From assembly GCA_009911175.1 (NCBI GenBank), contig QXWX01000070.1, positions 1 through 36,724 on the forward strand: a stretch of DNA of 36,724 nucleotides, given 5' to 3'. A program made the position numbers and the translations under genes. The stretch's first letter is position 1. Each line of letters begins with the position of its first letter. Below are positions 32,710 to 36,724 of the stretch, piece by piece. Below the pieces are notes generated by a model, which was given only the letters and a program-made list of their open reading frames with translations, did not search any database and had not been told where the DNA came from. This stretch comes from Lachnospiraceae bacterium. Its GTDB lineage: Bacteria > Bacillota_A > Clostridia > Lachnospirales > Lachnospiraceae.

Positions 32710-33363
32710 ATGGGAATGACAGAAAGGGAAATTCAGGATATGCTAAATGTGTATCCTGAATTAACCTATCAAAGAAAGCAAGGAGAGGATATTTTTCAGG
32801 GAAATATCGAAATTTACCATAACGAGACAAATTCAAATGTTATCCTTACAGGTGAATTTGGAATAAAAATAGTTATTGATGACGAGTATCCCGAAAAGAT
32901 ACCTATTGTGTATGATGTAAATGATTCAATAAAATCTGATTACATACACAGATATTCTGATGGCGAGTTGTGTTTAGAGTCTGGTATTCGTTTACGTCTT
33001 TTTGCCAGAAAACACTCACAAAAAGAATTTATTAATTTTTTCTTAATAAATTATTTGTGTTCTTATCTATATTATGACAGGTATTTAATGTACCCAAACG
33101 GGGAAAGACCACATGGATTTTGGGGTGAGTATGATTTTTTGCTAGAATATTTTAATCTTACAATAGATAAAGTGATTCCCATATTAAGATATATTTTATT
33201 TCATGGAATAAAGAGAAATGATTTATGTCCGTGTGGAAGTGGTAGAGTTATTAAACGGTGTCATGGTAAAAAGATGATTGAACTTGCAAATGGAATAAAG
33301 AAAGCAGGAGTAGAAGAAATTTATTTTGAGTTATTGAATTATTTGAAGGAGAAATGTGAATGA
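32710..33363 (+). CDS. E2-like (ubiquitin-conjugating) CBASS protein with SEC-C zinc motif
   Basis: A 217-aa protein. The first 125 residues follow the E2/UBC plan: strand pair FGIKIVIDDEYPEKIPIVYD, then HRYSDGELCLES, where Cys88 is the likely catalytic cysteine and His80 lies in the usual HxxxDGxLC context. The C-terminal region carries a SEC-C motif RNDLCPCGSGRVIKRCHG (Cys173, Cys175, Cys184, His185), expected to bind zinc. The start overlaps the ribosome site AGGAG at 32700-32704. It lies between CD-NTase and effector genes, as in short type II CBASS, where an E2 without E1 modifies or primes the synthase. No JAB deconjugase is present. Confidence 0.8.
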   Translation: MGMTEREIQDMLNVYPELTYQRKQGEDIFQGNIEIYHNETNSNVILTGEFGIKIVIDDEYPEKIPIVYDVNDSIKSDYIHRYSDGELCLESGIRLRLFARKHSQKEFINFFLINYLCSYLYYDRYLMYPNGERPHGFWGEYDFLLEYFNLTIDKVIPILRYILFHGIKRNDLCPCGSGRVIKRCHGKKMIELANGIKKAGVEEIYFELLNYLKEKCE

Positions 33364-34235
33364 AGGATACTATTTTTGAAAGGCAAAATGATGATGAGGT
33401 ATTAGATTTACTATATTCTCAAAGAGTCTCATATGATCATGCGGAAATATTCAATAGGATAGGTTGGACAATGACATTGTTGTTGCTGTTTTTAGCAGTA
33501 GGAAAGTTGTTTGTCCCATTTTTAGAACACTCATCCGGTATAGTTGAAATCATAGTGGCAGTTGGAATTTTCGCAGTGGATTATAAAACGAAGATGTTGA
33601 TAACTTGGGGAGCAGAAACTAAAGGGCTTATAGATAATATTTTGTTTGGCTTCCCGATTCAGAATAAGGAAAAACTTATTGAATATGCCATTAAAATAAA
33701 AAATAAAAATAAAGAAGATTATAAACTACAAACAACACATAAAGGAGATGACATTATAAGAGGAGTACGGGACTGGTATACAGAATATAGTTCCGATGAT
33801 CATTACAAGGTCATTTTAAACTGTCAAAAAGAAAATGTTTGGTGGAATGTAAAGCTGGTAAGCTACTATAAAAAAATTGTTATTAGCTTTATCGGCATTT
33901 CAGTTTTGCTTGTAGCTTCGTTTATATCCTATCTTGCCATAAAAATAGACTTTGCTTGGAGTCTAATAATATTGGGGAGTACAATCTTTATACGGAGTAT
34001 AGAGCAAATGATTGCAATAACAATATATACTAAAGCGATGGAGCATGCAAGTGCAAAAATAGAGTTGATTGAGGCTGATAGTAATAATTTAAACTTGGAA
34101 TCCTTGTTGTCGTTACAAAAAGATATTGAAGAGAACAGAAAATCAGGATTTCTGGTTCCCAGTTGGGTCCATTATATGTACTCTAAGCATCTTCACAAAG
34201 AAAAGAAGGAAATAAATGAACGCATGGTGGGATAA
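33360..34235 (+). CDS. S-4TM predicted pore-forming CBASS effector
   Basis: A 291-aa membrane protein with four helices in two pairs (about 35-54, 59-74, 172-194, 197-220) separated by a cytoplasmic domain. Family-like landmarks are FERQNDDEVLDLLYSQRVSY at the N-terminus, GAETKGLIDNILFGFP after the second helix, and VRDWYTEYSSDD with VILNCQKENVWWNVKLV before the third. This matches the S-4TM (SMODS-associated four-TM) effectors that are thought to permeabilise the membrane when bound by cyclic nucleotide. ATGA overlap with the E2 gene shows operon coupling. It is the last gene of the CBASS unit. Confidence 0.85.
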   Translation: MKDTIFERQNDDEVLDLLYSQRVSYDHAEIFNRIGWTMTLLLLFLAVGKLFVPFLEHSSGIVEIIVAVGIFAVDYKTKMLITWGAETKGLIDNILFGFPIQNKEKLIEYAIKIKNKNKEDYKLQTTHKGDDIIRGVRDWYTEYSSDDHYKVILNCQKENVWWNVKLVSYYKKIVISFIGISVLLVASFISYLAIKIDFAWSLIILGSTIFIRSIEQMIAITIYTKAMEHASAKIELIEADSNNLNLESLLSLQKDIEENRKSGFLVPSWVHYMYSKHLHKEKKEINERMVG

Positions 34236-34530
34236 TATTAAACTGCAATGTCTTTGGCAGATATGCTACCGTAAAATGGACAATCCCATCCGCCTACAAA
34301 CAATAGCTCGTTCCATGTTTTGTTGAATTTGATATTCGACCTAAAGAAGAAGTACCCATAAACAATCCATATCTTGGCGACATATAAAAAGAATGGCGTC
34401 TATACAGTAAGTCTGTTATAACGATATGCAAAAACCGCCCTTCTATCTGCAAAAAAGGGACAGTTTATTGTAATGTGGGTATACAGATGATAACATCAAA
34501 AGGATAACGTTAAGGGAAGGTGTGAATATA
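34236..34530. other. Intergenic region with possible gene scrap
   Basis: No intact gene was seen. One plus-strand frame carries FVEFDIRPKEEVPINNPYL between stops, which may be a relic but matches nothing I recognise. The promoter of the regulator at 34531 should lie in the last 80 bp. Confidence 0.35.
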
Positions 34531-35241
34531 ATGAAACAGATTTTACTGACGGAAGATGATTTAAGTTTAATTAGCGGACTTTCTTTTGCAGTCAAAAAGG
34601 AAGGGTATGGGATAGATGTTGCCCGCACAAGCCTGGAAGCTGATACGCTCTGGACTGATGGAAAATACGACCTGGTTATTCTGGATGTCTCCCTCCCTGA
34701 CGGTTCCGGTTTTGATTTGTGCAAAAAAATGCGTCTGACTTCCAGGGTTCCGATTATGTTTTTAACTGCTGCGGATGATGAGACGGATATTGTCATGGGG
34801 CTTGATATCGGCGGGGATGATTATATCACGAAACCATTTAAGCTGGCTGTGTTCCTGTCAAGGGTGAATGCCCTGCTCCGCAGAAGCGGCAACTTTGCTC
34901 AGGAGAAATCGGAGCTTAGCTCCAATGATATCACGGTGGAACGCATAAAAGGAGAAGTTTATAAAAGAGACGAGCAGCTTGACCTTACGGCAAGTGAATA
35001 TAAACTGCTGTGCCTGTTTATGGAGAATCCCGGCATTGTACTTTCACCTGAGCAGATTTTAAACAGGCTGTGGGATTGTGATGAAAACTATATCGACAAT
35101 AATACGCTTACGTCCTATATACGGAGACTTCGTATAAAGATAGAGGATGATCCCGGAAAGCCGGAAAGAATTGTAACCGTCCGCCGTATGGGTTATAAAT
35201 GGAATCCGGCGGAGGGAGGCATGGAATCCAGGAGGATGTAA
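34531..35241 (+). CDS. OmpR-family response regulator
   Basis: A 236-aa regulator. The receiver has TEDDLS at the acidic pocket, the phosphoacceptor in LVILDVSLPDGSGFDL (about Asp50) and Lys in DYITKPF. The winged helix includes LSPEQILNRLWD and ends VTVRRMGYKW. ATG 34531 is taken over GTG 34522 because GGGAAGG stands at a workable distance only for the ATG. It pairs with the kinase 25 bp downstream. Regulators of this subgroup usually control antimicrobial-peptide ABC exporters, but no such genes follow here. Confidence 0.93.
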   Translation: MKQILLTEDDLSLISGLSFAVKKEGYGIDVARTSLEADTLWTDGKYDLVILDVSLPDGSGFDLCKKMRLTSRVPIMFLTAADDETDIVMGLDIGGDDYITKPFKLAVFLSRVNALLRRSGNFAQEKSELSSNDITVERIKGEVYKRDEQLDLTASEYKLLCLFMENPGIVLSPEQILNRLWDCDENYIDNNTLTSYIRRLRIKIEDDPGKPERIVTVRRMGYKWNPAEGGMESRRM

Positions 35242-35266
35242 AGGAAACATCTTGTAGAGGTGTATT

Positions 35267-36295
35267 ATGAAGATACTGGCAAATCAAAAAATAAAAGCGC
35301 TGTTCTGTAAAATTCTTCTATATATAATAGGGTTTTCAGTGTTTTTTATTGTTTTCATGCAACTTGGAATCACACTGGCAGCTCTCTACATTGGAATTGG
35401 CGCTTGCGTTATGGGATTCCTGATCATATTGGCATGCTATGGATATTTTAAAGAACAGAATGAGATTATGGAGAAGGCAGTGTGGCAGATCAGGGAATAT
35501 ATTTCTGGTAGCAAAGACGCACGTATCGAATGTTATGATGAGGGAGAACTATACAGGCTGTTTCATGAAGTGAATTCTTTGGTTTCTATCCTGAACGCAC
35601 ATATTGAGAAGGAAGGGAAAGAGAAGGAGTTCTTGAGAAATACGATATCGGATATTTCTCATCAGTTAAAGACTCCCCTGGCAGCCTTAAATATTTATAA
35701 CGGGATTTTGCAGGGAGAGGCGGAAAATCTGCCTACGATTAAAGAGTTTGCCGATCTTTCCGAGCAGGAACTGGAAAGGATTGAAACATTGGTACAGAAT
35801 CTGTTAAAGATTTCAAAATTTGATGCGGGTACAATTGTAATGGAGAGGAAAACGGAAAATATATCTGAGATGATGGAACGTATCAAAAAGAGTTTCCGTT
35901 TTCGTGCCGGACAGGAAGAAAAAGAGATTATTCTATCTGGAGATGAATCTACAGACTTTGTCTGTGACCGTAACTGGCTGATGGAGGCAGTGATAAATAT
36001 TGTAAAAAATGCTTTGGACCATACGGAAAAGGGAGGTTTTGTCTGGATTGAGTGGAAGATGTCAGCGTCTTCGCTGCAGATTGCCATAAAGGATAACGGG
36101 ACTGGAATCCATCCGGAGGATCTGTATTATATTTTTAAGAGGTTTTACAGAAGTCGGTATTCCAAGGATACACAGGGAATTGGTCTTGGCCTGCCTCTTG
36201 CAAAATCTATTATTGAAGCGCATGGGGGCAGTATTGCAGCTGACAGCGGATTAGGGGCCGGCTCGGCATTTTATATAAATTTTCCTACTCTCTGA
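35267..36295 (+). CDS. Sensor histidine kinase (short-sensor type)
   Basis: A 342-aa kinase with two closely spaced N-terminal helices (about 14-35 and 38-60) and almost no extracellular loop, typical of intramembrane-sensing kinases linked to antimicrobial-peptide exporters. H box ISDISHQLKTPLAAL, N box INIVKNALDH, G1 IKDNGTGIHPEDL with F box YYIFKRFYRS, and G2 GIGLGLPLAKS are all intact. AGAGGTGTATT precedes the start. It forms an operon with the 34531 regulator. The exporter it would normally monitor is not in the window. Confidence 0.93.
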   Translation: MKILANQKIKALFCKILLYIIGFSVFFIVFMQLGITLAALYIGIGACVMGFLIILACYGYFKEQNEIMEKAVWQIREYISGSKDARIECYDEGELYRLFHEVNSLVSILNAHIEKEGKEKEFLRNTISDISHQLKTPLAALNIYNGILQGEAENLPTIKEFADLSEQELERIETLVQNLLKISKFDAGTIVMERKTENISEMMERIKKSFRFRAGQEEKEIILSGDESTDFVCDRNWLMEAVINIVKNALDHTEKGGFVWIEWKMSASSLQIAIKDNGTGIHPEDLYYIFKRFYRSRYSKDTQGIGLGLPLAKSIIEAHGGSIAADSGLGAGSAFYINFPTL

Positions 36296-36354
36296 AAGTT
36301 TCTTGATATTTTCGTGCTAAAATAGAGATCTATCAAACATTTGGAGGAAATCAG

Positions 36355-36696
36355 ATGCGATACAAGATACTGATTGTGGACGATGAACCGGGAATCACCG
36401 ACATGATAAGAGAGTATTTTGAGCCGGAGTATGAAGTGTATACCGCTGACAGCGGCGAGGAAGCGATAAAAAAACTGTCTGTGAAGCCGGATTTGATTCT
36501 TCTTGATATCAATATGCCAAAGATGGACGGCCTGGAGGTCTGCCGGAAAATCCGCGGATTTGTCACCTGCCCCATTCTGTTTCTGACTGCAAGGGTGGAA
36601 TCTCCGGATAAGATTACCGGCTTTCAGGCAGGGGCGGATGACTATATTCCTGAATCCGTGAACCCAAAAGGTGAAAATGTGCTAAAAATCGAATAA
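36355..36696 (+). pseudogene. Response regulator truncated within the receiver domain
   Basis: A 113-codon frame. Residues 1-98 are a clean OmpR-type receiver: ILIVDDEPGI, the phosphoacceptor in LILLDINMPKMDGLEV, FLTARVES and AGADDYI. Immediately after DDYI, where VKPF with the conserved Lys is expected, the sequence changes to PESVNPKGENVLKIE and stops; no winged-helix domain follows. The breakpoint is near 36648. TTGGAGGAAATCAG precedes the start. Either an insertion or rearrangement has cut the gene, with the rest beyond the window edge, or the 3' part is lost. It lies 59 bp after a complete kinase gene that already has its own regulator. Confidence 0.7.
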
Positions 36697-36724
36697 CTGC
36701 AAGGGTTTTAGGATTATATGATTC

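Noticed and set aside
36649..36724. Group II intron 5' end at the regulator breakpoint
   Set aside because: The sequence after the break does not begin with a recognisable GTGYG-type intron start, and too little follows to judge.

Overview
The window looks like chromosomal DNA of an anaerobic Firmicute of the Lachnospiraceae/Clostridia type. The signs are AGGAGG-type ribosome sites, a moderate-GC background, many two-component systems, YtrB/BcrA-like ABC pairs, lipoprotein sugar-binding proteins, a thiM-thiE-thiD-tenA operon behind a TPP riboswitch, and parts of conjugative elements. No rRNA, tRNA or CRISPR array was found. The family is inferred from gene style, not from a marker gene.

Layout. 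(1) 84-5145: the edge of an integrated conjugative element. It holds a VirD4/TraG coupling protein and a replication-relaxation-family protein on the minus strand. Diverging from them is a ribbon-helix-helix/coiled-coil protein, and the shared intergenic region carries repeated TGTATTACA half-sites. (2) 5193-7260: a LytTR regulator and GHKL kinase (Agr-like). (3) 7459-9784: an AraC/GyrI-like regulator with an ABC exporter. (4) 10307-14433: promoter, TPP riboswitch, terminator, a 160-nt imperfect palindrome, then thiM-thiE-HAD phosphatase-thiD-tenA. This block is clearly more GC-rich than its surroundings. (5) 14438-16999 (minus): an OmpR-type regulator, a histidine kinase and a membrane-anchored DUF3221-like protein. 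(6) 17379-20936: a lipoprotein, then an ABC ATPase and a large permease. (7) 21087-27791: a sugar-type importer (an unusually long binding lipoprotein, two permeases) followed by a MacA-like adaptor and a MacB-like membrane protein with no ATPase. (8) 27792-29058: a degenerate intergenic region with a multiply frameshifted gene relic. (9) 29118-34235: an AT-rich defence island. (10) 34531-36724: an OmpR regulator and kinase, then a second regulator cut off inside its receiver domain.

The most interesting part is the defence island. A two-gene ATPase + TOPRIM unit (OLD/PARIS/RloAB-like logic) is followed by what reads as a short type II CBASS operon: a small DUF3892-like gene, a CD-NTase (cyclic-oligonucleotide synthase), an E2 ubiquitin-conjugating-like protein with a C-terminal SEC-C zinc motif, and an S-4TM predicted pore-forming effector. 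No E1 or JAB peptidase gene accompanies the E2. By analogy with known CBASS, phage infection would activate the CD-NTase, the E2 would modify or prime it, and its nucleotide product would open the membrane effector. All functions are inferred from motifs read by eye; no database search was run.
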